Assembly: GCF_019392195.1 (NCBI RefSeq)
Contig: NZ_JAHXKI010000003.1
Coordinates: 372,001-436,000 of the forward strand
DNA: 64,000 nucleotides
Direction: 5' to 3'
Source of the DNA: Marinobacter sp. F4206
Lineage (GTDB): Bacteria; Pseudomonadota; Gammaproteobacteria; Pseudomonadales; Oleiphilaceae
Position numbers and translations under genes: made by a program. This document shows positions 27,209 to 37,269 of the stretch, piece after piece. The stretch's first letter is position 1. Each line of letters begins with the position of its first letter. Below the pieces are notes generated by a model. The model worked only from the letters and a program-made list of their open reading frames with translations. It was not told the origin of the DNA and searched no databases.

Positions 27209-28662
27209 GAATCACCGCTGGTCTCATGCAGTGCCGGCCAGGGCATCTCTGATTCCAGTGTATAGGCAATGTCGAGCAGGGTTCGCTCGCCTCCGTGCTG
27301 GCCCATGAACTGGACGGAAACAGGCAGGTTGTCCCGGTTCAACCCCATAGGCAGGGAAATCGCGGGTGCGCCGGTTGCGTTGGCCAGCGGCGTGAAACCG
27401 ACGTAACGGGTGAGGCGTTCAAAGAGGGTGGAGAAGGGTACGTTTGGGCTGAGGTGGCCAATCGCCGGTGTGGTGTGGCCCAAAACCGGCGTCAGGACCG
27501 CGTCGAAACCGGCCATTGCCCGAGCGTAGTGATGGTAGGAGCGGTGCAGCCGCCAGAGTGCGGCCGGCAATCGGTAAAACTGTTTCTTAAATTTGCCCGC
27601 GAGGCCCTCGGTCAGGCCATCAACGTGATCTTTATCGAAGCCCGGGTGGATAAGCTTGCGGCCGTTGGCCTTGACCCCAAACGCGAGGAACGCCCAGTAC
27701 AGGGCAAAGTCCTCCGGGAACGAGGCAGCAACCGGCACGTCCATGGGGACGATCCGGTGCCCGAGTCTCTCCAGCCTGTGCGCGGTGTTTTCCACGGTGC
27801 GACGAGTGTCATCGTCGGTTGCATGTCCGTTAACTGAGTCCAGAACCAGACCGATGGTCAGGGCTTCACCGGAAGGTCCCTCGTTGCGACCAATGGCCGG
27901 CAGGCCGGGCCGGTGGAAATACTTTTCGGCCTGTTCCATGAAGTGGGCGGTATCGCGAACAGACCGACTGACGATTCCGTCGGTAATGATGTTGACGGGG
28001 AGGGTTCGTGCAGCGTCATTGTCGATCAGGCGACCACGACTTGGTTTCAGGCCAACCAGGCCGCAGCAGGCTGCCGGGATACGAATGGACCCCCCGCCAT
28101 CATTGGCATGTGCCACCGGGACTACGCCGGCTGCGACCAAGGCTGCGGCGCCGCCTGAGGATGCACCTGTCGAGAAAGCCAGATTCCATGGATTCCGCGA
28201 CGGCGGCCGGTGAGCCGGCTCGGTGGTCGCATTGAATCCGAACTCGGGCAGGGCACTTTTGCCCAGGCAGACGTAGCCTTGATCGAGCATTTGCAGGGCG
28301 AACGGACTGGTCCTGTCCGAGACGGATGCCGGCACTGCGGCAGAGCCATGGCCAGAAGGCAGTCCCTGGATATCCGTGTTGTCCTTGATGACTGTAGGCA
28401 CCCCGGCGAAAAAGCCGGCGGCGGTACGGTCTGCTTGCGTGTCGATGCGGCGGGCAGCCTCCAGTGCCTTGTCATAGTCGGATGCGACCAGACCGCCAAT
28501 CAGCAGATCCACTGCCTGTGCGCGGGATATGGCCGCCTCGGCAAGTTCTACCGCCGAGACGTCGCGACGACGGATCCGGTCGGCCAGGGCCGTCGCATCG
28601 TCCGTTCCGAGAGCATCATTGGTAAAGGCATGAACCGATCGTGGTACCGTGGAAGCGGCCAT
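27175..28662 (-). CDS. Amidase (amidase-signature family)
   Basis: Amidase-signature hydrolase of about 495 aa. The catalytic Lys is in VPTVIKDNTDIQG (about residue 90), and the Ser-rich loop FSTGASSGGAAALVAAG (about 165-181) holds the cis-Ser and nucleophilic Ser. I prefer ATG 28662, which has TGGAG nine bases upstream, over ATG 28677, which has none. The gene overlaps the 3' end of the diguanylate cyclase by 34 bp. The family includes GatA, acylamidases and nylon-oligomer hydrolases; with no gatC or gatB nearby it is unlikely to be GatA. Substrate unknown. Confidence 0.88.
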   Translation of the reverse strand: MAASTVPRSVHAFTNDALGTDDATALADRIRRRDVSAVELAEAAISRAQAVDLLIGGLVASDYDKALEAARRIDTQADRTAAGFFAGVPTVIKDNTDIQGLPSGHGSAAVPASVSDRTSPFALQMLDQGYVCLGKSALPEFGFNATTEPAHRPPSRNPWNLAFSTGASSGGAAALVAAGVVPVAHANDGGGSIRIPAACCGLVGLKPSRGRLIDNDAARTLPVNIITDGIVSRSVRDTAHFMEQAEKYFHRPGLPAIGRNEGPSGEALTIGLVLDSVNGHATDDDTRRTVENTAHRLERLGHRIVPMDVPVAASFPEDFALYWAFLAFGVKANGRKLIHPGFDKDHVDGLTEGLAGKFKKQFYRLPAALWRLHRSYHHYARAMAGFDAVLTPVLGHTTPAIGHLSPNVPFSTLFERLTRYVGFTPLANATGAPAISLPMGLNRDNLPVSVQFMGQHGGERTLLDIAYTLESEMPWPALHETSGDSQTGMTAETML

Positions 28663-28847
28663 GGCGAAGCACTCCATTCAGATCAACGTTTCCTGACTGT
28701 ACGGAATTTCCAAAGAGGGAGACATGTCATTTGGGGAAAGTGTGACGGGGTCCGGAGCGGTTTTCTTTTGCATCGCCCCTCAATGTGCTTTTCACAGGAC
28801 TTTTCAAGTAATAAGCTTGCGGTGTAATCAAGCACCAAGCGAGCCCG

Positions 28848-29456
28848 ATGGACATTATTGAACCCCTAGTACGAAACTTCCTCGGTATTTTCTTCCTGAT
28901 GATTGGTTTGCAGTTTGCTGGCCGGGCCTTGGGCCTTTATCAGCGCATGCATTTCTCCCACATCAATTACGGCGACCGTGGATCTGCCCCCTGGTGGCAC
29001 CGGCACATCTTTAACGTGTTCCGGGCGCTGATTCTGTCGGTTTGCGTGGTTCGCATCTTCGCGGATATCGACGGCTGGCTGGGTGTGTTCAGCGCGTTGT
29101 ACCAGTGGCCGGTATTGTTGCTGGGCATGTTGCTGCTGCTGGCGTCGTTCGTTTCGGTGAACTATCTGCAGGCGTACATGCATGAAGACTGGCGTTCCGG
29201 CATTGATCGCCGGGACGACCACCGCACGTTGCTGACCAGCGGACCATTTTCCCGTTCTCGGAATCCGCTGTTCATCAGTGTGATAACTGGCCAGTTCGGG
29301 TTCTTCCTGGCCTTGCCGAGCGTCTTTTCTCTGGTTTGCCTGGTTGCCGGTGTTCTGGTGATTACCCGTCAGGCCCGGGAGGAGGAAAAGGCCCTGTCGA
29401 GCAAATTCGGCGCGCCCTACGATGATTATCGGGCGCGCGTGCCTCGCTGGTTTTAA
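28848..29456 (+). CDS. Integral membrane methyltransferase-like protein (ICMT/PEMT fold)
   Basis: Membrane protein of 202 aa with about five hydrophobic segments. The C-terminal part has the isoprenylcysteine carboxyl methyltransferase/phospholipid methyltransferase look: GPFSRSRNPLFISVI (about 131-145), a membrane hairpin, and EEEKALSSKFGAPYDDYRARV (about 178-198), where Glu/Tyr/Arg contribute to SAM binding in the family. Bacterial members may methylate lipids or small hydrophobic acceptors. It stands alone between amidase and djlA, which run in other directions. Confidence 0.8.
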   Translation: MDIIEPLVRNFLGIFFLMIGLQFAGRALGLYQRMHFSHINYGDRGSAPWWHRHIFNVFRALILSVCVVRIFADIDGWLGVFSALYQWPVLLLGMLLLLASFVSVNYLQAYMHEDWRSGIDRRDDHRTLLTSGPFSRSRNPLFISVITGQFGFFLALPSVFSLVCLVAGVLVITRQAREEEKALSSKFGAPYDDYRARVPRWF

Positions 29457-29462
29457 ACCCGT

Positions 29463-30251
29463 TCAACCCGCTTTCTTGCGGGCTTCCTTGATGACGTCGT
29501 AAGCGTGGCTGATTTCCCTTGTCCGCTCTTCCGCCATTTCCCGCATGCTTTCGGGTAATCCCTTGCCAGCCAGCTTGTCGGGGTGGTTCTCGCTCATCAG
29601 TTTGCGATAGGTCTTTTTGAGCTCATCGTCGCTGGCCGAGGGGGAAACGCCCAGAACCTTGTAGGCATCGTCAATCTGCTGGCCCGTGGAACGCTGCCCG
29701 GCGCCGGCACCTGCCTGGCCACTGTGGGCGCCACGCAGCATGGCCTCAAGCTGATCCACCTGACTCTCGGGCAGACCCAGACCGCGGGCAATCCGGACCA
29801 GCATGGCGTGTTCCGCCGGATGGATAACGCCGTCCGCAGCAACCGCAGAAACCTGTACCTGCAGGAACATCTGAAGAAAGGCAGGCTGGCGCCCGGTCAT
29901 CTGCAGGAAGCGGGCAAGTTCGGCGTCCAGATCAAAGTCCGGAGCCTTGCCCCGGTTGAAGGCGGCCTTGGCTTTTGCTCTCTGGGTGTCGTTGAGGCGA
30001 AAGCGCACGAACATGGCTTCCGCCACCTTGATCTCATCTTGAGAGACCACGCCGTCGGCCTTGCACAGTGCGCCCATCACGGCAAAAACCGATTCAACAA
30101 AACCGGACTGAATATTGTGGAGTTTGCCGATCAGGCGGCTTTTCAGGCGGTTGAAAATGAATGCGCCGATGGCGGCACCGATCAGAAAACCGGGAAACTT
30201 GCCAAACGCATAACCGATCAAACCACCGAAAATCAGAGCCAAGAGCATCAA
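29463..30251 (-). CDS. djlA: Co-chaperone DjlA-like protein
   Basis: Membrane-anchored J-protein of 262 aa. A single glycine-rich membrane segment (about 3-33, LALIFGGLIGYAFGKFPGFL) is followed by a TerB-like helical domain (about 55-165) and a linker. The C-terminal J domain (about 198-260) contains the HPD motif in MSENHPDKLAG that stimulates DnaK ATPase. Membrane topology and domain order are those of DjlA. Two ATG codons are in tandem; AAGGA lies upstream. Confidence 0.93.
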   Translation of the reverse strand: MMLLALIFGGLIGYAFGKFPGFLIGAAIGAFIFNRLKSRLIGKLHNIQSGFVESVFAVMGALCKADGVVSQDEIKVAEAMFVRFRLNDTQRAKAKAAFNRGKAPDFDLDAELARFLQMTGRQPAFLQMFLQVQVSAVAADGVIHPAEHAMLVRIARGLGLPESQVDQLEAMLRGAHSGQAGAGAGQRSTGQQIDDAYKVLGVSPSASDDELKKTYRKLMSENHPDKLAGKGLPESMREMAEERTREISHAYDVIKEARKKAG

Positions 30252-30426
30252 TAGGTCCTTAATCCGTAAGAAAACAGTCTTTAGAATATACGGGTTTTTC
30301 AGTCCGGGTTCATGAACAGGCTTTCATTCGGTGAGATCCCTCGATTCGACTGCATGGGTGATCCTCGCTGATGTACAGTGGCAGCTGGGACCCTGAAACA
30401 CTGTTTCCTGCGCGAGGTAGCGAACA

Positions 30427-31077
30427 ATGACTGCTGATCTTTTTGATGATCTGCCCGTTCAGCCGAGCTCTGAGACCATCGATGATGGTGCGGTGGTGCT
30501 ACGGCAGTTCGCGAAGGAGAGGGAAAACGCCGTGATGGCCGCGATTCAATGGGTGACAGAATCTGCCCCTTTAAGGCACATGCAGACGCCCGGTGGCCAC
30601 ACCATGTCGGTGGCCATGAGCTGTTGTGGTGAGTTGGGGTGGGTGACGGACGCCCGGGGCTATCGCTATCAGTCAGCAGATCCCTGTACCGGGAAGCCCT
30701 GGCCGTCAATGCCCGACGTCTTTGAGCGGCTCGCCCGGGAAGCGGCAGACGCCGCCGGCTACCGGGATTTTTGCCCCGACGCCTGCCTGATCAACCGCTA
30801 TGAACCCGGGGCCAAAATGGGGCTCCATCAGGACAAGAATGAGTCTGATTTTGAGCAGCCCATCGTGTCGGTTTCCCTGGGCTTGCCCCAGGTGTTCCAG
30901 TTTGGCGGGCTGAAACGAAACGAACGCCCGGTCAATATTACACTGGCCCATGGCGACGTGGTGGTCTGGGGTGGCCCGTCGCGATTGCGCTATCACGGTG
31001 TCCTGCGCCTGAAAACCGGCAGTCACCCTTTGACCGGCGCCTGCCGCTACAATCTCACTTTCCGCCGGGCCCGCTGA
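30427..31077 (+). CDS. alkB: DNA oxidative demethylase AlkB
   Basis: Fe(II)/2-oxoglutarate dioxygenase of 216 aa that removes methyl groups from 1-methyladenine and 3-methylcytosine in DNA. The iron-binding His-x-Asp is in MGLHQDKNE (about residues 135-143), the distal His in RLRYHGVLRL (about 195), and the 2-oxoglutarate Arg residues in RYNLTFRRAR at the C-terminus. Length equals the E. coli protein. No Ada regulator is adjacent. Its stop abuts the stop of the convergent MgtC-like gene. Confidence 0.95.
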   Translation: MTADLFDDLPVQPSSETIDDGAVVLRQFAKERENAVMAAIQWVTESAPLRHMQTPGGHTMSVAMSCCGELGWVTDARGYRYQSADPCTGKPWPSMPDVFERLAREAADAAGYRDFCPDACLINRYEPGAKMGLHQDKNESDFEQPIVSVSLGLPQVFQFGGLKRNERPVNITLAHGDVVVWGGPSRLRYHGVLRLKTGSHPLTGACRYNLTFRRAR

Positions 31078-32358
31078 TTACTGGAACCAGGCGACGGCAA
31101 GTCCCGCCACCAGCGACAAGACCATCGGAATGCCCACTAACAGGCCCGCCTGCCGGGTACCAATGGCCAGAGCCATGCCCGCTTTGACCAGATTATTGGT
31201 GGCTGCGGCGATGACGATGCCGACGATGGCGACGTGCATGTCCAGGTTGGTCGTCGACATCCGGGTGAGGGAAAGTGTGATGGCATCAACATCGGCAATG
31301 CCGGAACTGGCGGCCAGCATGTAGATGCCGGCATTGCCCAGCCAGCCGGTCAGAAATTCGCCCAGCAGCAGGATGGCCATGAGCAGCAGGCCGAACAGCA
31401 GGGCTGAGGTCAGGTCCAGGGGGTTCTGGTTCAGGGGGGGCTGATTGACTTCCGGCCGATCCGAGTGGCGCCGCCAGATCAGGAACGCCGGGCCATAGAG
31501 CAGGGCCGTCATGGTCGCCACCGGCCAGATCAGGCTGGGGAGCAGATCCCGGTTGATGACAAAACAGTACACCAGAATCCGGGGGAACATGGTGCCGCAG
31601 GCGATCAGAATACCGGTGGCGAATTGGGCACTGAGCTGAGGGAATTGCGCGGATTGACGGGCAAAGTGAAGCGTCAGGGCGGTTGAGGAACTTAAGCCGG
31701 CAAAAACACCGGTGAAAAGGATGCCCCGCCGAGTGCCCGCCACCCGGATGGCAAAGTAGCCGACAAAGGAGATGGAGGCGATCATCACCACCATCCACCA
31801 GATTTCCCGTGGATTGAGGACTCCGCCCGGCCCCATTTCCTGATTGGGCAGCAACGGCAGCATCACGACCGAGATCAGCAGGAGTTTTAGAGCCGCATCG
31901 AGTTCGTGGTCCTTGAGCTTGTAGACCCAACCGTGAATGTCTTCCTTGTTATCCAGGATGATGGCCGTGACAACGGCCGCAGCCGTCGCCATAACCGGAT
32001 CCACCGCTACGGCCACCGCACCGAAGCAGAAGGTCAGCACCATGCCCACCATCCCGGTGATGCTGAAATTACGGATGTGGGCCAGGCGTTCGCTGTACCC
32101 CACCAGGCCCATCGCAACCACGCTGATCAGCAGGACCGGAAATGCCCAGGGCGTAATGGCGTCGGCGAGTACGGCTGACAACCCGCCCAGCAGTCCCACC
32201 AGGGCAAAGGTTCGGATACCGGCAATGCGCTCCCCTGATTTCTGGTCGCGGGCGTCCCAACCCCGTTCCAGGCCTATGATTGCCCCAAGCAAAAGCGCAA
32301 CGGCGAGGTGGAGAGTGGTCTGATTGTTCGTGATGAACTGCGCAGCAACATCATCCAT
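31078..32358 (-). CDS. MgtC/SapB-DUF4010 membrane protein
   Basis: Polytopic membrane protein of 426 aa. The first 140 residues resemble MgtC/SapB (LLLGAIIGLERGWDARDQKSGERIAGIRTFALVGLLGG split by a short polar loop, about 19-58). The rest, about 180-425, is the DUF4010 part with roughly eight hydrophobic segments. The combined family is widespread but without a firm role; magnesium stress and general membrane homeostasis are suggestions for MgtC alone. It is a single-gene unit, convergent with alkB and divergent from the SulP gene. Confidence 0.85.
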   Translation of the reverse strand: MDDVAAQFITNNQTTLHLAVALLLGAIIGLERGWDARDQKSGERIAGIRTFALVGLLGGLSAVLADAITPWAFPVLLISVVAMGLVGYSERLAHIRNFSITGMVGMVLTFCFGAVAVAVDPVMATAAAVVTAIILDNKEDIHGWVYKLKDHELDAALKLLLISVVMLPLLPNQEMGPGGVLNPREIWWMVVMIASISFVGYFAIRVAGTRRGILFTGVFAGLSSSTALTLHFARQSAQFPQLSAQFATGILIACGTMFPRILVYCFVINRDLLPSLIWPVATMTALLYGPAFLIWRRHSDRPEVNQPPLNQNPLDLTSALLFGLLLMAILLLGEFLTGWLGNAGIYMLAASSGIADVDAITLSLTRMSTTNLDMHVAIVGIVIAAATNNLVKAGMALAIGTRQAGLLVGIPMVLSLVAGLAVAWFQ

Positions 32359-32647
32359 GAGACACGGTAGTTCCTAAGTCGGTGTAAGTCTGGGTAAATT
32401 GTAGCTCGGCAAGAAGCTTGCGGGAAATGCACTGGGCATCCCTTACCTTACTTGTCGGGGGCGAATCTGATAAGCTTCGCGGCCCTTGTTTGCAACCCTT
32501 TTTGATTGAAGCTCGCCGGAACCCTGTGAAAACCAGTCCACCCTAGCGCCAGTCCTTGTTTTACCTCTTACATTCGGGATTTTTCGCAATCACCCCGGGT
32601 GACGGCCCGATAGCTTTGTCCCTGTTTTACCAATAACGGAACTCAAC

Positions 32648-34135
32648 ATGGTTAATACCCTGAAAAACCAATGGTTATCCAACATCCGCGGTGATCTTCT
32701 CGCCGGTATCGTGGTGGCGCTGGCATTGATTCCCGAGGCCATCGCCTTCTCGATCATCGCCGGTGTAGATCCCAAGGTCGGCCTGTATGCGTCCTTCTGT
32801 ATCGCAGTTATCATTGCGTTTGTGGGCGGCCGTCCGGGCATGATCTCGGCCGCGACGGCGGCCATGGCGGTCCTCATGGTGACGCTGGTGAAGGAGCACG
32901 GCCTCCAGTACCTGCTCGCGGCAACGTTGCTGACCGGTGTGATTCAGGTTGTCGCAGGTTACCTGAAACTGGGCAGCCTGATGCGGTTTGTTTCCCGTTC
33001 GGTGGTCACCGGTTTTGTCAACGCGCTGGCGATCCTGATCTTCATGGCCCAGTTGCCGGAGCTGACCAATGTCACCTGGCACGTATACGCCATGACGGCG
33101 GCAGGGCTTGGTATCATCTATCTGTTTCCGCTTATACCGGTGGTGGGCCGGATTCTGCCCTCACCGCTGGTGTGTATTGTGGTCCTGACGGCGGTCGCCG
33201 TTGCCCTGGGGCTGGATATCCGGACGGTGGGTGACATGGGTGAGCTGCCCGATACCCTGCCGATTTTCCTATGGCCGGATGTGCCGCTGAATCTTGAAAC
33301 CCTGATGATCATCCTGCCGTACTCGCTGCCGCTGGCGGTGGTGGGTCTGCTGGAATCCATGATGACAGCGACTATCGTCGACGATCTCACCGACACCGAG
33401 AGCGACCGCAACCGTGAGTGCAAGGGGCAGGGTATTGCCAATATCGGCTCGGGCCTGATTGGCGGCATGGCTGGTTGTGCCATGATTGGCCAGTCCATCA
33501 TCAACGTAAAATCCGGCGGCCGCACCCGCTTGTCGACACTGACTGCTGGCGTCTTCCTGCTGATCATGGTGCTGGTCCTCGACAGCCTGCTGGTGCAGAT
33601 TCCCATGGCGGCGCTGGTGGCGGTGATGATCATGGTATCGATCGGTACCTTCTCCTGGGAATCGATCCGCAATCTCAAGGACCATCCGCTGTCCACCAAC
33701 ATCGTCATGCTGGTGACGGTGATCGTCGTGGTGGCGACCCACAACCTGGCCTTTGGCGTACTGGCTGGCGTGTTGCTGGCGGCGCTGTTCTTTGCCAACA
33801 AGATCGGCCACTACATGATGGTCAGCTCCGACCTGAATGAGCAGACGGATACCCGCACCTACACGGTTGTCGGCCAGGTGTTCTTCAGCTCTTCGGAAAA
33901 ACTCCTACAGGCCTTTGATTTCAAGGAAGCAGTCGATAATGTAGTGATTGATCTGAGCCGGGCCCATTTCTGGGACATCACCGCCGTTGGCGCACTGGAC
34001 AAGGCGGTGATCAAGTTCCGCCGTGAAGGTGCCGATGTTGAAGTGATCGGTCTCAACGAGGCCAGCGCCACCATCGTTGATCGCTTTGGCGTTCACGACA
34101 AGCCGGAAGCGGTCGATCAATTGATGGGGCACTGA
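32648..34135 (+). CDS. SulP-family anion transporter with STAS domain
   Basis: SLC26/SulP transporter of 495 aa. About twelve to fourteen hydrophobic segments cover residues 15-390, with the family motif near the N-terminus ([18 protein letters not shown], about 15-32). A cytoplasmic STAS domain (about 395-490) follows, with [21 protein letters not shown] as its core. Candidates are bicarbonate, sulfate or other dicarboxylate/anion transport; the relatively short STAS and this arrangement resemble the BicA-like branch, but that is inference. It is followed after two bases or more by a universal stress protein. The 289-bp upstream gap shows no clear promoter. Confidence 0.92.
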   Translation: MVNTLKNQWLSNIRGDLLAGIVVALALIPEAIAFSIIAGVDPKVGLYASFCIAVIIAFVGGRPGMISAATAAMAVLMVTLVKEHGLQYLLAATLLTGVIQVVAGYLKLGSLMRFVSRSVVTGFVNALAILIFMAQLPELTNVTWHVYAMTAAGLGIIYLFPLIPVVGRILPSPLVCIVVLTAVAVALGLDIRTVGDMGELPDTLPIFLWPDVPLNLETLMIILPYSLPLAVVGLLESMMTATIVDDLTDTESDRNRECKGQGIANIGSGLIGGMAGCAMIGQSIINVKSGGRTRLSTLTAGVFLLIMVLVLDSLLVQIPMAALVAVMIMVSIGTFSWESIRNLKDHPLSTNIVMLVTVIVVVATHNLAFGVLAGVLLAALFFANKIGHYMMVSSDLNEQTDTRTYTVVGQVFFSSSEKLLQAFDFKEAVDNVVIDLSRAHFWDITAVGALDKAVIKFRREGADVEVIGLNEASATIVDRFGVHDKPEAVDQLMGH

Positions 34136-34212
34136 ACATGACGCATTCCAAAGAAACCGGTGACGATCGCAGTCAGAATAACAACCACAACGATCAGCAA
34201 GGCGAGGTTGAG

Positions 34213-35064
34213 ATGTTACGAGTAGTGGCCTGTATTGACGGTTCCCGCGCTGCACCGGCAGTGTGTGACTACGCCAGCTGGGCGAGCCAGCACATGCAAA
34301 CCCCCGTCACACTGCTTCATGTTCTGGACGAGGAACGGTATCCGGCAGAACCGGACCTGGCCGGAAGCATTGGTCTGGGCAGTCGCGAACAGTTGCTGGA
34401 TGAGCTGGCAGAGCTGGATCGTAAACGCTCGAAACTCGCTCTGGAGCACGGCCACCACATGCTGGACGAGGCCGAGCGACGGGTGAAAGCGTCGGGTATT
34501 GAGGACGTTGCCAAGCGTCAGCGCCATGGCGATCTGACCGAGTCACTGCTGGCACTTGAGAGCCAGACCCGCCTGCTGGTCATGGGTCTGCACGGAGAAA
34601 GCAGCTCCGATCGTGATATCCACATCGGTAGCCAGCTTGAAACCGTCATCCGCAGCATGCACCGCCCGATTCTGCTGGTTCCGGACGAGTTCACGGCGCC
34701 GAAGAGCGCGATGCTGGCGTTCGACGGTAGCGCCACCGCTTTCAAGGGCGTGGAACTGCTGGCGGGCAGCCCGGTGCTCAAAGGCATGCCGCTGCACCTT
34801 GTGATGATCGGCGCCGACACCAACGACCGCTGGGAGCAGTTGAAGAAAGCAGAGAAGATGCTGGCGGGCCTGGAATCCGACATCACCCTGGCGATCCGGG
34901 CGGGAGATGTGGAACCGGCATTGCACGCCTACCAGGAAGAACACGATATCGATCTTCTGGTCATGGGCGCTTACGGTCACTCCAGAATCCGTCAGTTCCT
35001 GGTGGGCAGTACCACCACGACCATGCTGAAAACGGCTGAAAAGCCACTGGTGATTCTTCGCTAG
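34213..35064 (+). CDS. Tandem-domain universal stress protein
   Basis: Two UspA domains in one chain, about 283 aa from ATG 34213. The second domain carries the ATP-binding type loop in LVMGAYGHSRIRQFLVGSTT near the C-terminus; the first has LLVMGLHGESSSDRDIHIGS in the equivalent place. An ATG at 34138 is in frame and would add 25 hydrophilic residues (Asn/His/Asp-rich); I prefer 34213 because GAGG stands five bases before it and the Usp fold begins immediately. The close link to the SulP gene suggests a regulatory or energy-sensing partner of the transporter. Confidence 0.88.
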   Translation: MLRVVACIDGSRAAPAVCDYASWASQHMQTPVTLLHVLDEERYPAEPDLAGSIGLGSREQLLDELAELDRKRSKLALEHGHHMLDEAERRVKASGIEDVAKRQRHGDLTESLLALESQTRLLVMGLHGESSSDRDIHIGSQLETVIRSMHRPILLVPDEFTAPKSAMLAFDGSATAFKGVELLAGSPVLKGMPLHLVMIGADTNDRWEQLKKAEKMLAGLESDITLAIRAGDVEPALHAYQEEHDIDLLVMGAYGHSRIRQFLVGSTTTTMLKTAEKPLVILR

Positions 35065-35100
35065 TCTGTCCGTAACCGCGCGGTTTCAGGAGGGGATGGA

Positions 35101-36057
35101 TTGGGAGGAGTGAATTGTAACCCGGGTCGCCGGTTCCCGGCATCCATCACCCTGATTCTGGTGTTGGCGATGGCCGGCTGCCAGTCCGTACCGCAACCTC
35201 CGTCGCAGCCCCGCTCGGAGCAGGCCGCGGGCGGCGAGCGCACCGTTGATCCGGACTATTCCCGCCATATCCGCCGGATTACGCAGGCGCTGGGGGAACT
35301 ACCCTCCGGCTCAGTGCCGGCGAACGCAGACGCCTTTGGCCTTCGAGCCATCCAACTACGGGCGGTGGGGGATGATTTTCTGGTTCTGGCCCAGTCGGGT
35401 CCGGCTACCGGTCAGGAATACCCGTTGTGGGGAGACTACTTTAACCGTCTGGCAGATACCGCCGAGGCGGTGGTTAGCGGCGATGCGGACCTGGGTGAGG
35501 CGGAAAAGCTCTACGAGCTCGCCGCCCGGTTGTATCCTGTTTTTCTTGAACGCTCCAACCTGCCGGAGCGCCCCCTCATCGCCGTGGATGGAGAAACCAG
35601 CGCCTACTACGCCGGTAACTATTTTCTGTGCACCATGCCCGAGCTCATCGCAGACGGCTACGGGCGTCGCAGGAACGGGCGGATGGACGATCATCTGAGC
35701 CGAGCCATGGAGCGCTACCTTGGCGGACCCTGTGAGCCGGATTTGATGTTCTCAGCCGCCGAGATGCTCTATGACTACGCCCTGGTCTCCGGCGCCGATC
35801 AAGACGCCTACCTTGACCGCATCGAACAGGCCGGCCCCGGCAAATCGACTCCCTGGCTGATGCTTCTGGACAACCTGTCGCTGGCGGATAATCGCGGACA
35901 GGCGTTGGCAAACCTTGATCGCGCCCAGGCTCGGGCACGCGCCGATCTGGACGACGGCGACGAGATCAGCGTGGAGTTTGTCGGCGAGGTAGAACGCCAG
36001 CGCGCGGTGTTAATCCGAGAATCCGGAGCACTCCAGGCACTCCCGTATCGGCCGTAA
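35101..36057 (+). CDS. Putative lipoprotein of unknown function
   Basis: I do not recognise this 318-aa protein. A hydrophobic signal (about residues 13-25) ends in LAMAGC, a lipobox-like site with Cys26, so it is probably a lipoprotein. The rest is helix-rich, with Ala/Leu/Glu-rich stretches (for example ADLGEAEKLYELAARLYP, about 135-152) that recall tetratricopeptide-like packing. The start is TTG at 35101: AGGAGGGG at 35088-35095 stands at the right distance, and no in-frame ATG is close. It follows the stress protein by 36 bp in the same direction and may belong to the SulP-Usp operon. Confidence 0.8.
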   Translation: MGGVNCNPGRRFPASITLILVLAMAGCQSVPQPPSQPRSEQAAGGERTVDPDYSRHIRRITQALGELPSGSVPANADAFGLRAIQLRAVGDDFLVLAQSGPATGQEYPLWGDYFNRLADTAEAVVSGDADLGEAEKLYELAARLYPVFLERSNLPERPLIAVDGETSAYYAGNYFLCTMPELIADGYGRRRNGRMDDHLSRAMERYLGGPCEPDLMFSAAEMLYDYALVSGADQDAYLDRIEQAGPGKSTPWLMLLDNLSLADNRGQALANLDRAQARARADLDDGDEISVEFVGEVERQRAVLIRESGALQALPYRP

Positions 36058-36082
36058 ACGGCCGGGTTGATGGGGCCGGAAG

Positions 36083-37264
36083 TCAGGCAGCGTTGCCTGC
36101 CGCCACGCCCGACGCCCACGCCCACTGGAAATTGTGGCCGCCAAGATGGCCCGTTACGTCGACAACTTCACCGATAAAGTACAGGTTCGGACGCTCCAGC
36201 ACCGCCATGGTCTTCGAGGACAGTTGCCGCGTGTCCACGCCACCGAGGGTCACCTCTGCCGTGCGGTAGCCTTCGGTACCCGCGGGCTTGATTCGCCACT
36301 GGCCAAGGGCACGGGCAACCTGCTCCAGATCACTGTTCTTGTAGCCCTGCAGGGGGCCTGTCCAGCCGTGCAAGTCGTTGTAAGCCAATGCAAAGCGCTT
36401 TGGCAGGTGTTGGCCAAGGTAGTGGACGACGGTGGACTGAGGCTTGTGTTTGCGCAGTGCGAGCAAGTCTTCAAGAATCCGGTTGACGGGCAACAGGTTC
36501 ACTGTCAATTCGTCACCCGGTTGCCAGTAACTGGAAATCTGCAGCATTGAAGGCCCACTCAGGCCGCGATGGGTCACCAGCATGGGCTCGCGAAAATGCT
36601 GGTCATGACAGGAGACATCCACCGGACAGCTCACGCCGGACAGGGGCGATAGCTGCTCCTTCAGTTCCGGCTGCAAGGTAAACGGCACCAGGCCGGCCCG
36701 TGTAGGCAGGACTTTGAGCCCGAACTGTTTGGCAAGTTCGTAACCGAATCCGGTGGCACCCATGGTGGGAATGGACAACCCGCCACAGGCAACAATCAGG
36801 GATTCGCAGGTGAGGGTGCCGGCGCTGGTGGCCAGTGTGTATCCGGAATCGGTGCCTTGCACGCGGGATACCGAGGTTTTCAGCCGGATGTCGGCCCCGG
36901 CCCATTCGCATTCGGTCAGCAGGACATTCAGGATGTCCTTTGCACTGTCTTTGCAGAACAATTGTCCTGCCGCTTTTTCCTCGTGCTCCACGCCATGCCG
37001 CTCCACCAGTTCCAGGAAATCCTGGGGCGTGTACCGCTTGAGCGCGGAAATACAGTAGTGCGGGTTGTCGGACAGGAAATTGGCCGGGGTGCTGTTCAGG
37101 TTGGTGAAGTTGCAACGGCCCCCACCGGACATCAGGATTTTCTTGCCCGGTTTGTTGGCATGGTCGATCACCAGTACCTTGCGGCCTCGGTAGCCTGCCG
37201 TGGCTGCGCACATCAGGCCAGCCGCCCCCGCGCCAATAATGATTACGTCGTAGTCCGAACCCAT
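36083..37264 (-). CDS. HI0933-family NAD(P)/FAD-dependent flavoprotein
   Basis: FAD-binding protein of 393 aa. The dinucleotide-binding motif DVIIIGAGAAGLMCAATAG is at about residues 5-23, and the family motif GGGRCNFTN at about 51-59. The C-terminal FAD-closing segment is HLGGHNFQWAWASGVAAG. The family (HI0933/YhiN/BaiN) has broad, mostly unproven activities. I take ATG 37264 as start; an in-frame GTG at 37276 is possible. Neither has a clear Shine-Dalgarno, and a hairpin (37270-37293) sits immediately upstream. It follows the alcohol dehydrogenase gene in the same direction. Confidence 0.88.
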   Translation of the reverse strand: MGSDYDVIIIGAGAAGLMCAATAGYRGRKVLVIDHANKPGKKILMSGGGRCNFTNLNSTPANFLSDNPHYCISALKRYTPQDFLELVERHGVEHEEKAAGQLFCKDSAKDILNVLLTECEWAGADIRLKTSVSRVQGTDSGYTLATSAGTLTCESLIVACGGLSIPTMGATGFGYELAKQFGLKVLPTRAGLVPFTLQPELKEQLSPLSGVSCPVDVSCHDQHFREPMLVTHRGLSGPSMLQISSYWQPGDELTVNLLPVNRILEDLLALRKHKPQSTVVHYLGQHLPKRFALAYNDLHGWTGPLQGYKNSDLEQVARALGQWRIKPAGTEGYRTAEVTLGGVDTRQLSSKTMAVLERPNLYFIGEVVDVTGHLGGHNFQWAWASGVAAGNAA

Positions 37265-37269
37265 GAGTA

